A DNA stretch of 64,000 nucleotides from the NCBI GenBank assembly GCA_964503965.1, contig CAZDCK010000017.1, forward strand, positions 1-64,000, given 5' to 3'. Within the stretch, counting starts at the first letter, position 1. Every line of letters begins with the position of its first letter. Origin of the DNA: Eutrophocola sp964503965 (lineage in GTDB: Bacteria > Pseudomonadota > Gammaproteobacteria > Pseudomonadales > Pseudohongiellaceae). A program made the translations under genes and the position numbers. This document shows, piece after piece, positions 45,928 through 54,042 of this stretch. The notes under the pieces are model-generated. The model did not search any database and was not told the DNA's origin. It was given only the letters and a program-made list of their open reading frames with translations.

Positions 45928-47541
45928 TTGGCCCATCCTGCCACCGGCAAATCAATGTCCCCCTGGACACCCCTGAGAAACAGCCGGGTCTTTTTCTTCC
46001 TCTGGATAGCCACCCTTGTATCAAACATCGGCACCTGGATGCACGATGTAGCGGCCGGATTTCTGGTCACAACACTGACTGATTCGGAATTCATTGTTGC
46101 CCTCATGCAGACAGCGTTCTCCCTGCCGGCCTTCTTCCTGCTACTGCCTTCCGGCGCCCTGGCCGACATACTGGACCGGCGACTCTACCTGCTCACAGCC
46201 ATTCTCGGCCAGACAGTCATCGCCGCCCTACTGGGATTCCTGACACTAACCGGCCTGATAGAGGTCTGGTCCCTGTTACTGCTAACCCTGTTACTGGGTG
46301 TGGGAACAGCTATGGTCATGCCGGCCTGGCAATCCATTATTCCGGAAGTGGTCCGCAAGGAGGACCTGGCTGGTGGCATCGCCCTGAATACCATGGGCAT
46401 GAATATCTCCCGTGTCCTTGGGGCTTTTATTGCCGGTGTCATTCTTGCCATGGCAGGCCCCGGTGCGGTATTTGTCACCAATGCAGTGACATTCACCTTT
46501 ATTATTATTGTCCTGGTGCGCTGGAAGCGCTCTCCCCTGGACACGGCCCTGCCCCCCGAACCATTATTGCCAGCGGTGAAAACCGGCTTTCGTTATGCCC
46601 GCCACTCCCAGGCACTGCTGTTTTCCATCTACCGGAGTATTGGGTTTTACTTTTTCGCGAGCGTCATGTGGGCCCTGTTCCCACTGATAGCCAGGGATCT
46701 GCTCAACGCCGATGAATTCATGTATGGCATGCTCTTCGGTTTTATCAGCATTGGCGCCATCATCAATGCCCTGTTCATACCAAGATTGAGAGCCCGGTTC
46801 AACAACGACCAGCTTATTACGGGCGCGTCCCTGGTCTTTGCAACCGGCATGATTATTACAGCCATGACTCAGGTTTACGTCATTGCCCTGTTCACCCTGG
46901 CACTATGCGGCTCTGCCTGGATTACAGTAATGACTGCAGCCCAGACTGCCGCACAGACGGCATTGCCCAACTGGGTTCGGTCCCGTGGCATGGGTGTCTT
47001 CCTGACCTTCTTTATGGGCTCCCTGGCGATCGGCCCTGCAGTCTGGGGGGGATTGGCCCAGGCAACCACCATCCCGACAGCCATTTACGTGTCATCCACT
47101 TGTCTGGTTCTGGCCGCCATGCTGACCCGTCGCTGGCCAGTGAGCAGCAATGAAGGGCTTGACCACACGCCTTCCAGGCACTGGAAACAACCCGAACCGG
47201 CCATCACAATTGACCATGGCCAGGGACCGGTAATGGTCTGCATTACCTATCAGGTAAAGGACAATGCCAGAACAGACTTTCTGCTGGCCATGGAAGAACT
47301 CGGAAAAGCGAGGAGGCGTGATGGCGCATGGGAGTGGAATGTCATGGAAAACATCAGGCAATCTGGCAGCTTCCAGGAATTCTACCTGGTGGAAACCTGG
47401 CTTGATCATTTGCGTCAGCATGAGAGAATCAGTAAACAGGACGCCATGATCCAGGCCAGGATTCGTGAATACCTCGTCGAAGGTACACTGCCGGATATCT
47501 CCCATTACATAAAAACAACGGTTAACAGCACTCAACGTTGA
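45928..47541 (+). CDS. MFS_3 transporter with C-terminal monooxygenase-like domain (B)
   Basis: Start set at TTG 45928, seven bases after AGAGGGA; ATG 45955 is an alternative. 537 residues. Eleven to twelve membrane segments fill residues 20-410, with GALADILDRRLYL as the MFS loop and MPAWQSIIPEVVRKEDL after segment 4. A soluble C-terminal domain (about 430-520) resembles an antibiotic-biosynthesis-monooxygenase-type ferredoxin fold: VCITYQVKDNARTDFL, WNVMENIRQSGSFQEFYLVETW. This combination is known in the MFS_3 (PF05977) group, which includes siderophore and drug exporters. The role of the tail is unknown. Confidence 0.87.
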   Translation: MAHPATGKSMSPWTPLRNSRVFFFLWIATLVSNIGTWMHDVAAGFLVTTLTDSEFIVALMQTAFSLPAFFLLLPSGALADILDRRLYLLTAILGQTVIAALLGFLTLTGLIEVWSLLLLTLLLGVGTAMVMPAWQSIIPEVVRKEDLAGGIALNTMGMNISRVLGAFIAGVILAMAGPGAVFVTNAVTFTFIIIVLVRWKRSPLDTALPPEPLLPAVKTGFRYARHSQALLFSIYRSIGFYFFASVMWALFPLIARDLLNADEFMYGMLFGFISIGAIINALFIPRLRARFNNDQLITGASLVFATGMIITAMTQVYVIALFTLALCGSAWITVMTAAQTAAQTALPNWVRSRGMGVFLTFFMGSLAIGPAVWGGLAQATTIPTAIYVSSTCLVLAAMLTRRWPVSSNEGLDHTPSRHWKQPEPAITIDHGQGPVMVCITYQVKDNARTDFLLAMEELGKARRRDGAWEWNVMENIRQSGSFQEFYLVETWLDHLRQHERISKQDAMIQARIREYLVEGTLPDISHYIKTTVNSTQR

Positions 47542-47607
47542 CTTTTCATGTCCGCAAGGGTCTGGCTCCATATCTTGGGATAGCAATAATATTCAGCAGA
47601 CAAATCC

Positions 47608-49320
47608 ATGAGTAACAACCCGCAGCCCCACTCAGTAGCGATCAATTTCCTCAAAGCCCTTCATGATCAAGGCATCGACAGGGTATTCGCCAATGCCGGC
47701 ACAGATTTCGCGCCGATTATTGAAGGACTTGTCGCGGCCGGGAAAGCCGGCATCAAGACCCCTGTATTCATTACTGTGCCTCATGAGAATGTGGCCATCT
47801 CCATGGCCCATGGGTATTTTCTAGCCACAGGAAAACCCGCCGCCGTGATGGTTCACGTCACCGTGGGCACGGCCAACGCCCTGTGCGGCCTCATGAATGC
47901 TTCCCGGGATAACGCCCCGATACTACTTATGGCTGGCCGCACGCCAAGCACAGAAACTGGCCATATAGGCTCCCGTGACGGCAACATCCACTGGGGTCAG
48001 GACAGTTTCGACCAGGCAGGAACCGTTCGCGAATACGTGAAGTGGGATTACGAACTGCGTCCAGGACAGCCTCCCGAGGACGTCGTCGGCCGCGCTCTGG
48101 ATATAGCCATGACTGAACCCCGTGGGCCTGTCTACCTGTCTATGCCCCGGGAAGTGCTCGGCGACCTGACTGACGCAGAAGCCATCACACCCAGGCCTCG
48201 CGAATTGGGAGGCTCCGCCGCGGCACCATCTACCAGCGCTATCCGTCAAACGGCAGCCTGGCTGGCTGAGGCAAGGTTTCCTCTTGTTATCACGTCCTGT
48301 ACCGGCAGAGACCCCGGCAATGTCGCTAAGCTCACACGCATTGCCGAGGACTTTGGTATTGGTGTCACCGTACCCGGCGAACCGGGAGCCAGGGAGCTCA
48401 ATATCCCACTGCAGCATCCCATGTTTCTCGGCATTCATCCCACGGAAGCACTAGCCAGGGCAGACGTCATTGTATGCCTTGATTGCGAAGTACCCTGGTG
48501 GCCCCATGCTGTCTCACCGGGCCGGGATGTAAAAATTGTTCATATAGGGCCGGATCCCTTCTTCAGTAATTACCCGGTCAGAGGTTTCGAAATGGACCTG
48601 GCAATCACCGGTTCCACATCGATTGCCCTGTGCAAACTGGAGGATGAACTGAAGCTGGCAAGTGATCCGGAAACGGCCGGCTCCAGGATAACTGTCCTTA
48701 ATGCCATGGCCGAAGAGCGCAGGGCTGGCTTCAATGCAGCCATGGAAGCTGCCAGCTGTTCCTCCCCGGTCAATCCACTCTGGGTTGCGCGCTGCATTAA
48801 CACACTCAAGGATGATGATACGGTAGTGATAAACGAGCTCGGCGTTCCCTTCCAGTACCTCGATCTTGATCAGCCACGCAGCTATCTCTCCAGTTCACTA
48901 GCTGGCGGTCTTGGCTTTGGTCTCGGTGCTTCACTGGGGGTTAAGATGGGCATGCCTGGCAAGAATGTCATCCTTGTTGTCGGTGATGGTTCCTACATGT
49001 TTGGCTGCCCGACGGCAGCCCATCACACCGCCAAAATCAATAGCCTGCCTACCACCACTATTGTGATGAACAATGCGCGCTGGCATGCTGTTCATCGATC
49101 TACCCTGGGCATGTACCCGGACGGTCTGGCATCAAAAGAAGAGATTATGCCGCTGGTTTCCCTGGGAGATACGCCGGAATTTGACCAGATCATGGAAGCC
49201 TGTGGCGGTCATGGCGAGAAAGTGGATCATGCTGACCAGCTGGAGGATGCCATACGCCGCTGCCTGGAAGCCAACAGGAACGGCAAGGCAGCCCTGATCA
49301 ACCTGGTGGCCAGCCACTGA
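47608..49320 (+). CDS. Thiamine-diphosphate-dependent enzyme (acetolactate synthase / benzoylformate decarboxylase family)
   Basis: 570 residues. Catalytic Glu60 is in VPHENVAISMAHGY. The middle domain is of the TPP-family Rossmann type (VITSCTGRDPGNV). The cofactor motif begins at G459-D460-G461 (GDGSYMFG) and ends with the Asn pair of VMNNARW. The size and layout are those of the acetolactate-synthase-like large family, including decarboxylases of 2-keto acids. No small regulatory subunit (ilvH-like) is nearby, so biosynthetic acetolactate synthase is unlikely. The substrate cannot be fixed. Followed by 232 bp without a gene, then the ferritin-type gene. Confidence 0.88.
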   Translation: MSNNPQPHSVAINFLKALHDQGIDRVFANAGTDFAPIIEGLVAAGKAGIKTPVFITVPHENVAISMAHGYFLATGKPAAVMVHVTVGTANALCGLMNASRDNAPILLMAGRTPSTETGHIGSRDGNIHWGQDSFDQAGTVREYVKWDYELRPGQPPEDVVGRALDIAMTEPRGPVYLSMPREVLGDLTDAEAITPRPRELGGSAAAPSTSAIRQTAAWLAEARFPLVITSCTGRDPGNVAKLTRIAEDFGIGVTVPGEPGARELNIPLQHPMFLGIHPTEALARADVIVCLDCEVPWWPHAVSPGRDVKIVHIGPDPFFSNYPVRGFEMDLAITGSTSIALCKLEDELKLASDPETAGSRITVLNAMAEERRAGFNAAMEAASCSSPVNPLWVARCINTLKDDDTVVINELGVPFQYLDLDQPRSYLSSSLAGGLGFGLGASLGVKMGMPGKNVILVVGDGSYMFGCPTAAHHTAKINSLPTTTIVMNNARWHAVHRSTLGMYPDGLASKEEIMPLVSLGDTPEFDQIMEACGGHGEKVDHADQLEDAIRRCLEANRNGKAALINLVASH

Positions 49321-49552
49321 CAACCACAACCTTCGGACGGAACCAGAAGCCGGAAAAGCGCAGCATGGAGAACAACGTTCGCCCATAATAGCCCAAGGCA
49401 GGCAGCATCATGAGCGCGGCTCAGGTAAGGCAACAATTTTTCCCAGAGCCGGGAGTTTACTGAAGTAGGTGACCCGTTTGGATACAATTCTTAACGACGT
49501 ATGAGCAAGCGCAACAGCTGCTATAAACTATCTGTAACGGGAGGAAATATAT

Positions 49553-49843
49553 ATGGCTAATGAAGGATTTCACGAAGACCCAAAGGATCTGACAGACGCA
49601 ACCAAAGATATGCATCGGGCGATTGTGAGCCTAATGGAAGAACTGGAAGCCGTCGACTGGTACAACCAGCGTGTGGATGCCTGCAAGGATCCTGAGCCTA
49701 AAAAAATTCTGGCCCACAACCGGGATGAAGAAAAAGAACATGCTGCCATGACCCTCGAGTGGATCCGTCATAAAGACCCCTCCTTTGACAAGGAACTGAA
49801 GGACTACCTGTTCTCTGACGGCGAAATCGGCCATCACGACTAA
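49553..49843 (+). CDS. Encapsulated-ferritin-type (EncFtn) protein without encapsulin tag
   Basis: 96 residues, after a strong GGGAGG. It matches the EncFtn family: HRAIVSLMEELEAVDWYNQR, then ILAHNRDEEKEHAAM and LEWIRHKDP. The ferroxidase ligands by analogy with the Rhodospirillum rubrum protein are E30, E60 and H63. EncFtn forms a ring-like decamer that oxidises iron inside an encapsulin shell. Here the C-terminal encapsulin-targeting tail is missing; the protein ends 12 residues after the core (YLFSDGEIGHHD). No encapsulin gene follows; the next gene is a LysE exporter. Either it works free in the cytoplasm or the shell is encoded elsewhere. Confidence 0.85.
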   Translation: MANEGFHEDPKDLTDATKDMHRAIVSLMEELEAVDWYNQRVDACKDPEPKKILAHNRDEEKEHAAMTLEWIRHKDPSFDKELKDYLFSDGEIGHHD

Positions 49844-49870
49844 AACCAGAACAGTCCACCCGGAAATGTC

Positions 49871-50497
49871 GTGATACCCGAAACGATCATCACTTTCATC
49901 GTCGCTTCCTCACTGCTTAGCCTGGCGCCTGGTCCGGACAATATATTTGTCCTGACCCAGGCAGCGCTTTATGGTCGAAAAGCGGGTATCACGATTACGC
50001 TGGGGCTTTGTACTGGCCTGATCGTACATACCACTGCTGTTGCACTGGGGGTGGCTGCCATTTTTGCTGTAAGCCTTGTCGCTTTCACCGCCCTGAAACT
50101 GGCCGGTTCAGCCTATCTGCTCTATCTGGCCTGGGGAGCATTCAGGGCCTCTGCCGGTTCCCTGGAGGATGGCCCGGACACCACGCAACCCGACACCTGG
50201 GCACTTTACCGACGGGGAATCATCATGAATATCACCAATCCCAAAGTGGCGATTTTTTTCCTGGCCTTTCTTCCACAGTTCACCACCCCGGATGCCGGGG
50301 CAATCACCCGGCAGATGTTTATACTGGGGATCATTTTCATCGTTTTAGCCCTCGTTATCTTCACTATCATTGCCTGTCTCGCAGGACTGATTGCCGGATG
50401 GCTGCAGGGTTCTGCAAAAGCACAAATAATGCTAAATCGGCTGGCCGGACTGGTCTTCACTGGCCTGGCAATGCGCCTTGCAACGGCTACCCGCTGA
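49871..50497 (+). CDS. LysE family translocator
   Basis: 208 residues beginning with GTG 49871. Six membrane segments, the SLAPGPDNIFVLTQA signature near the N-terminus and GIIMNITNPKVAIFFLAFLPQF after segment three are the LysE/RhtB hallmarks. These carriers export amino acids or related compounds. The substrate is not clear. It starts 27 bp after the EncFtn gene, possibly in the same transcript by chance of spacing. Confidence 0.9.
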   Translation: MIPETIITFIVASSLLSLAPGPDNIFVLTQAALYGRKAGITITLGLCTGLIVHTTAVALGVAAIFAVSLVAFTALKLAGSAYLLYLAWGAFRASAGSLEDGPDTTQPDTWALYRRGIIMNITNPKVAIFFLAFLPQFTTPDAGAITRQMFILGIIFIVLALVIFTIIACLAGLIAGWLQGSAKAQIMLNRLAGLVFTGLAMRLATATR

Positions 50498-50708
50498 ATT
50501 ACCCCCAGTATTTGGAGAAATTAAGGAAATCCAGGCGTGTCACTGTACAAAGAGCCCGAAAAAAGCACTTAAACATGAATAAAAATCGCTCAGCCTCTAT
50601 AATAGCCAACCGCGCTGAAACTTAAGGGGATCAAGGCGCAACCCGAAGCTTTTTCGCCGGTACTTCCGGACAGCTTCACTCCCGATCCGTAAAACAATAA
50701 GGATTAAT

Positions 50709-50906
50709 ATGGCTAGTGCAAAACGCGAAAAAACCAAAGCAATCAAAGATGCGGCTGATGATATCTCAAGTGAAAATCTTGAGAATCAGGTAGCCCAATT
50801 CCTTGCATCCGGAGGCAAAATTCAGGAAATCCCTCTCGGTGTAAGCGGCCAGGTAGCCACTTCCGGCCCCAGGCACATCACCCTTGGCAAGCGCCACAGC
50901 AATTAA
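50709..50906 (+). CDS. Small basic protein with SutA-like tail, function unknown
   Basis: 65 residues, rich in Lys and Asp/Glu at the start, with the conserved-looking FLASGGKIQEIPLGVSGQV and the ending KRH. The -F-L-A-S-G-G-K-I- block resembles the C-terminal part of SutA, a small RNA-polymerase-binding protein of Pseudomonas; the rest does not, so this is only a hint. ATG 50709 is preceded by AATAAGGA. It is likely a real gene, since a clear terminator follows about 75 bp after its stop and it has no overlap with neighbours. Confidence 0.6.
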   Translation: MASAKREKTKAIKDAADDISSENLENQVAQFLASGGKIQEIPLGVSGQVATSGPRHITLGKRHSN

Positions 50907-50982
50907 CCCTAGCTCAAAATACTCTCAGGCATTTGCAACACCCCGCCAATGCCCCTGACAAGACATCCTGGCAACCCCAGGC

Positions 50983-51012
50983 AAAAAGCCCGTTGAACAC
51001 GGGCTTTTTTTT
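50983..51012 (+). terminator. Terminator before nnrD
   Basis: AAAAAGCCCGT / ACGGGCTTTTTT with loop TGAAC-type bases, followed by a T tract. It closes the small-protein transcript. Confidence 0.88.
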
Positions 51013-51105
51013 GCCACCAACACATAAAATTGACGCTTCTTGGCTTACCATCGACACACTATAATGTCGAAACAGGCTTTCTTGACTCACCGATGACGAC
51101 CTTCT

Positions 51106-51969
51106 ATGACAACAGCGCACAAGATTGATTTCGACAGCATCAGGCACCTCCTTACCCCCCGTGCCGGAAATAGCCACAAGGGAGATTTTGGTCATGTCCT
51201 GGTCATCGGGGGTGATAAAGGGTTTGGCGGCGCCGCATTGATGGCAGGTATAAGCGCGGCCCGGACCGGGGCCGGGCTTGTGTCAGTAGCAACCCATCCT
51301 GCTCATTGCTCGGCTGTTCTTTCACGCTGCCCCGAATTGATGGCCAGGGGCATAGAAGAATCAGAAGATTTGCTGGATATGCTTGCATCCGCTTCTGTCA
51401 TCATTCTGGGCCCCGGACTGGGACAAACTGACTGGTCACGGGTGTGCCTGCGACTTACCCTGGAACAATTATCAGAATCCCCTGTGCCATTGGTCCTTGA
51501 TGCCGATGCACTTAACCTGGTTTCTGAAGGGTTGTGTAAGGAAGTACTAACAAACCTTGAAGATCTTATTATTACTCCCCATCCCGGCGAAGCTTCACGT
51601 CTTTTGGGCTGTACCTCGGCTGAGATTCAGGCAGACAGGCTTGCTGCTATTACCAGTCTTCAGCAAGCATTTCCCGGTGGCGCTGTACTCAAAGGCCAGG
51701 GCACCCTGATGGCCTGGCGCCGGGAAAATCGTACCAGCGTGGTTCAATGTGCCCATGGCAATCCCGGTATGGCCACTGGCGGCATGGGTGATGTGCTCAG
51801 TGGTGTTCTGGGCGGTTTGCTGGCCCAGGGCTTCAGCCTTGAGGAGACTCTGCAACTGGGTGTTTGCATCCATAGCAAAGCGGCCGATCTTGTAGCTGCC
51901 AGCAAGGGTGAAAGGGGTATGCTTGCTACCGATCTAATCGGCACCATCCATCAACTGGTTAATCCCTGA
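51106..51969 (+). CDS. nnrD: ADP-dependent NAD(P)H-hydrate dehydratase (single domain)
   Basis: 287 residues. The YjeF C-terminal ribokinase-like domain: NSHKGDFGHVLVIGGDKGF, GLVSVATHPAH, LGPGLGQTDW, LVLDADALNL, TPHPGEASRLL, LKGQGTLMA, and the ADP-site HGNPGMATGGMGDVLSG. It repairs damaged NADHX and NADPHX. In most gammaproteobacteria it is fused behind the NnrE epimerase (E. coli YjeF is about 515 residues); here only the dehydratase half is present, with its own ATG. The epimerase must lie elsewhere. First gene of nnrD-tsaE, with only 3 bp to tsaE. Confidence 0.92.
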   Translation: MTTAHKIDFDSIRHLLTPRAGNSHKGDFGHVLVIGGDKGFGGAALMAGISAARTGAGLVSVATHPAHCSAVLSRCPELMARGIEESEDLLDMLASASVIILGPGLGQTDWSRVCLRLTLEQLSESPVPLVLDADALNLVSEGLCKEVLTNLEDLIITPHPGEASRLLGCTSAEIQADRLAAITSLQQAFPGGAVLKGQGTLMAWRRENRTSVVQCAHGNPGMATGGMGDVLSGVLGGLLAQGFSLEETLQLGVCIHSKAADLVAASKGERGMLATDLIGTIHQLVNP

Positions 51970-51972
51970 ATC

Positions 51973-52440
51973 ATGACCCTGACATGCTTTCTTCCCGACG
52001 AAGCCGCCACTGTGGAATTTGGCAAAACCCTGGCCAGAGCCACAAACGGGAAAGGCCTGATTACTCTCAGTGGCAACCTGGGTACCGGAAAAACCACGAT
52101 GAGCCGTGGCATTATCCAGGCCCTGGGGCATGAGGGCCCGGTGAAAAGTCCCACATATACCCTGGTGGAGCCCTATGAAACAGGCGAAATCCGGGCCTTT
52201 CACTTTGACCTGTATCGTCTTGAAGACCCGGAAGAGCTTGAGTTTATCGGTCTCTGGGATTATCTGGACCAGAACGCCCTCATTCTGGTGGAGTGGCCTG
52301 AAAAGGCCTTCGGTGTACTCCCCTCCCCCGATCTAGCCCTGACTCTCGAATCCAGGGATGGCGGACGGCAAATCATCTGCACACCGGGCAATGCCCGTGG
52401 AGAGACCCTCTGCGCTCAACTGACCCACCTATATTCCTGA
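51973..52440 (+). CDS. tsaE: tRNA threonylcarbamoyladenosine biosynthesis protein TsaE
   Basis: 155 residues, P-loop G34-N-L-G-T-G-K-T, then SPTYTLVEPYE, FHFDLYRL-DPEELE and VEWPEKAF. TsaE is the ATPase of the TsaB-TsaD-TsaE complex that makes t6A37 on tRNAs decoding ANN codons. Length is normal. It starts 3 bp after nnrD and is followed by amiC 89 bp on, as in most gammaproteobacterial genomes. Confidence 0.94.
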   Translation: MTLTCFLPDEAATVEFGKTLARATNGKGLITLSGNLGTGKTTMSRGIIQALGHEGPVKSPTYTLVEPYETGEIRAFHFDLYRLEDPEELEFIGLWDYLDQNALILVEWPEKAFGVLPSPDLALTLESRDGGRQIICTPGNARGETLCAQLTHLYS

Positions 52441-52529
52441 TACGCTTCACATTTTCTAGAATTTGTAGTAGAAAAGCACTGTAAATACCTGTAAATTATA
52501 TACTTTATAGAGCTTTTTGTGGCAGACAG

Positions 52530-54029
52530 ATGAAATCTCTGGCAAAGTTGTTCATAGTATTATGTGGCTGGGCGCTTGGCGCATCAGCCCATGCTGCCCT
52601 GATAGAAAATGTGCGTAGTTATCGGGCACCCGACTATACCCGCCTGGTATTTGACCTTTCGGACACCATCGAGCACCAGGTCTTCAGCCTTGAAAATCCC
52701 AACAGGATAGTCATAGACCTGTCCGATGCGACCCTGTTTGCCGATTTCGACAGCCTTGATCTCACCGACACCCCCATCAGCAATGTCCGCTCTGCTTCAC
52801 GCAATGACAATGACTACCGCGTTGTTTTTGATCTGAAGACACAGGTCCAGCCCCGCTCATTTTTGCTGGAGCCGAATGATCAGTACGGCAACCGCCTTGT
52901 TGTTGATTTTTATGACAGCAATAACAGCCCTGAAAGGCCCGTCGTCAAACGTTCCAGTGAAGAAATTTCCAACAGCAGACGCGATATCGTTATCGCCATT
53001 TCTGCAGGTCATGGCGGTGAAGACCCTGGTGCAATCGGGGTTGGAAAGCTCCAGGAAAAAAAGGTGACCCTGGCTATCGCCCGCGAAATAGAGAAACAGG
53101 TTAATGCAACTCCCGGCTACAAGGCCGTGATGGTTCGTGAAGGTGACTACGGAATGTACCTGAAAGAAAGAACACGGATCGCCCATAAGAACAATGCGGA
53201 CTTCTTCATTGCCATCCATGCGGATTCATTCAAGAAAAGCTCCGCCAGGGGAACAACCATTTATGCACTGTCCCAACGCGGAGCTACCAGCGAGCATGCC
53301 CGCCTGTTGGCAGAAAAGGAGAATGCTGCCGACCTTATAGGAGGTGTCGGCAAGGTTACCCTGGACGACAAGGATGAAGTATTGCGCAGTGTGTTGCTTG
53401 ACCTGAGTATGACCGCGAGTATTGCGTCGAGCATTGATGCCGGCAACCGGATTATCGAGTCACTGGGCAACGTCACTCACCTGCGCCGCAAGAATGTGGA
53501 GCAGGCCAATTTTGTGGTCCTGCGCAGCCCGGACATTCCTTCATTACTGGTGGAGTCCGGTTATATTACCAATCCCACCGATGCCAAAAATCTGGACTCC
53601 CGGACATGGCGACAGCGCTTTGCCACTGCCATCGTCAGTGGAATAACCGCTTATTTTTACAACACGCCACCGCGTGGCACCTGGGTCTCCTGGCAAAAGG
53701 AAAATGGCGCTATCCCATCCACCTACGTGGTGAGGCGGGGAGACACCCTGTCAGAAATTGCCGAACGTTTTGGAACCAGCTATTCCGCTCTCAAACGTGC
53801 CAATGACCTGCATTACGACAACATCCGGGTGGGCCAGGAACTGATCCTGCCCAATGGCCTGATCAGTGCTCCCGCACTGACTTTTGTGGAGCACACCATC
53901 AGCCGCGGGGAAACCTTGTCAGGAATTGCCGAAAATTATGCCATCCCCCTCAGCCGCATTCGTGAAACAAACCAGCTAAACAGTGATACTATTCGGGTAG
54001 GACAAACAATTAAAATTCCTTCTTCATAA
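52530..54029 (+). CDS. amiC: N-acetylmuramoyl-L-alanine amidase AmiC-type, AMIN-Amidase_3-LysM
   Basis: 499 residues. Signal peptide ending SAHAA; AMIN domain (about 27-120: VRSYRAPDYTRLVFDL, SFLLEPN); Amidase_3 with zinc ligands in ISAGHGGEDPGAIG, the Glu in LQEKKVT, IAIHADSF and the active Glu of LLVESGYITNPTD; two LysM repeats at the end (RRGDTLSEIAERFGTSYSALK and RGETLSGIAENYAIPLSRIR). It splits the septal peptidoglycan for daughter-cell separation. The two LysM repeats are the AmiB-type layout in E. coli, so amiB is an equal name. Next gene mutL begins 13 bp later. Confidence 0.93.
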   Translation: MKSLAKLFIVLCGWALGASAHAALIENVRSYRAPDYTRLVFDLSDTIEHQVFSLENPNRIVIDLSDATLFADFDSLDLTDTPISNVRSASRNDNDYRVVFDLKTQVQPRSFLLEPNDQYGNRLVVDFYDSNNSPERPVVKRSSEEISNSRRDIVIAISAGHGGEDPGAIGVGKLQEKKVTLAIAREIEKQVNATPGYKAVMVREGDYGMYLKERTRIAHKNNADFFIAIHADSFKKSSARGTTIYALSQRGATSEHARLLAEKENAADLIGGVGKVTLDDKDEVLRSVLLDLSMTASIASSIDAGNRIIESLGNVTHLRRKNVEQANFVVLRSPDIPSLLVESGYITNPTDAKNLDSRTWRQRFATAIVSGITAYFYNTPPRGTWVSWQKENGAIPSTYVVRRGDTLSEIAERFGTSYSALKRANDLHYDNIRVGQELILPNGLISAPALTFVEHTISRGETLSGIAENYAIPLSRIRETNQLNSDTIRVGQTIKIPSS

Positions 54030-54042
54030 ACCGAATATTCTT

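Noticed and set aside
45928..47541. Novel fusion of MFS carrier and monooxygenase-like domain
   Set aside because: The same layout is part of the known MFS_3 family, so the fusion is not new.
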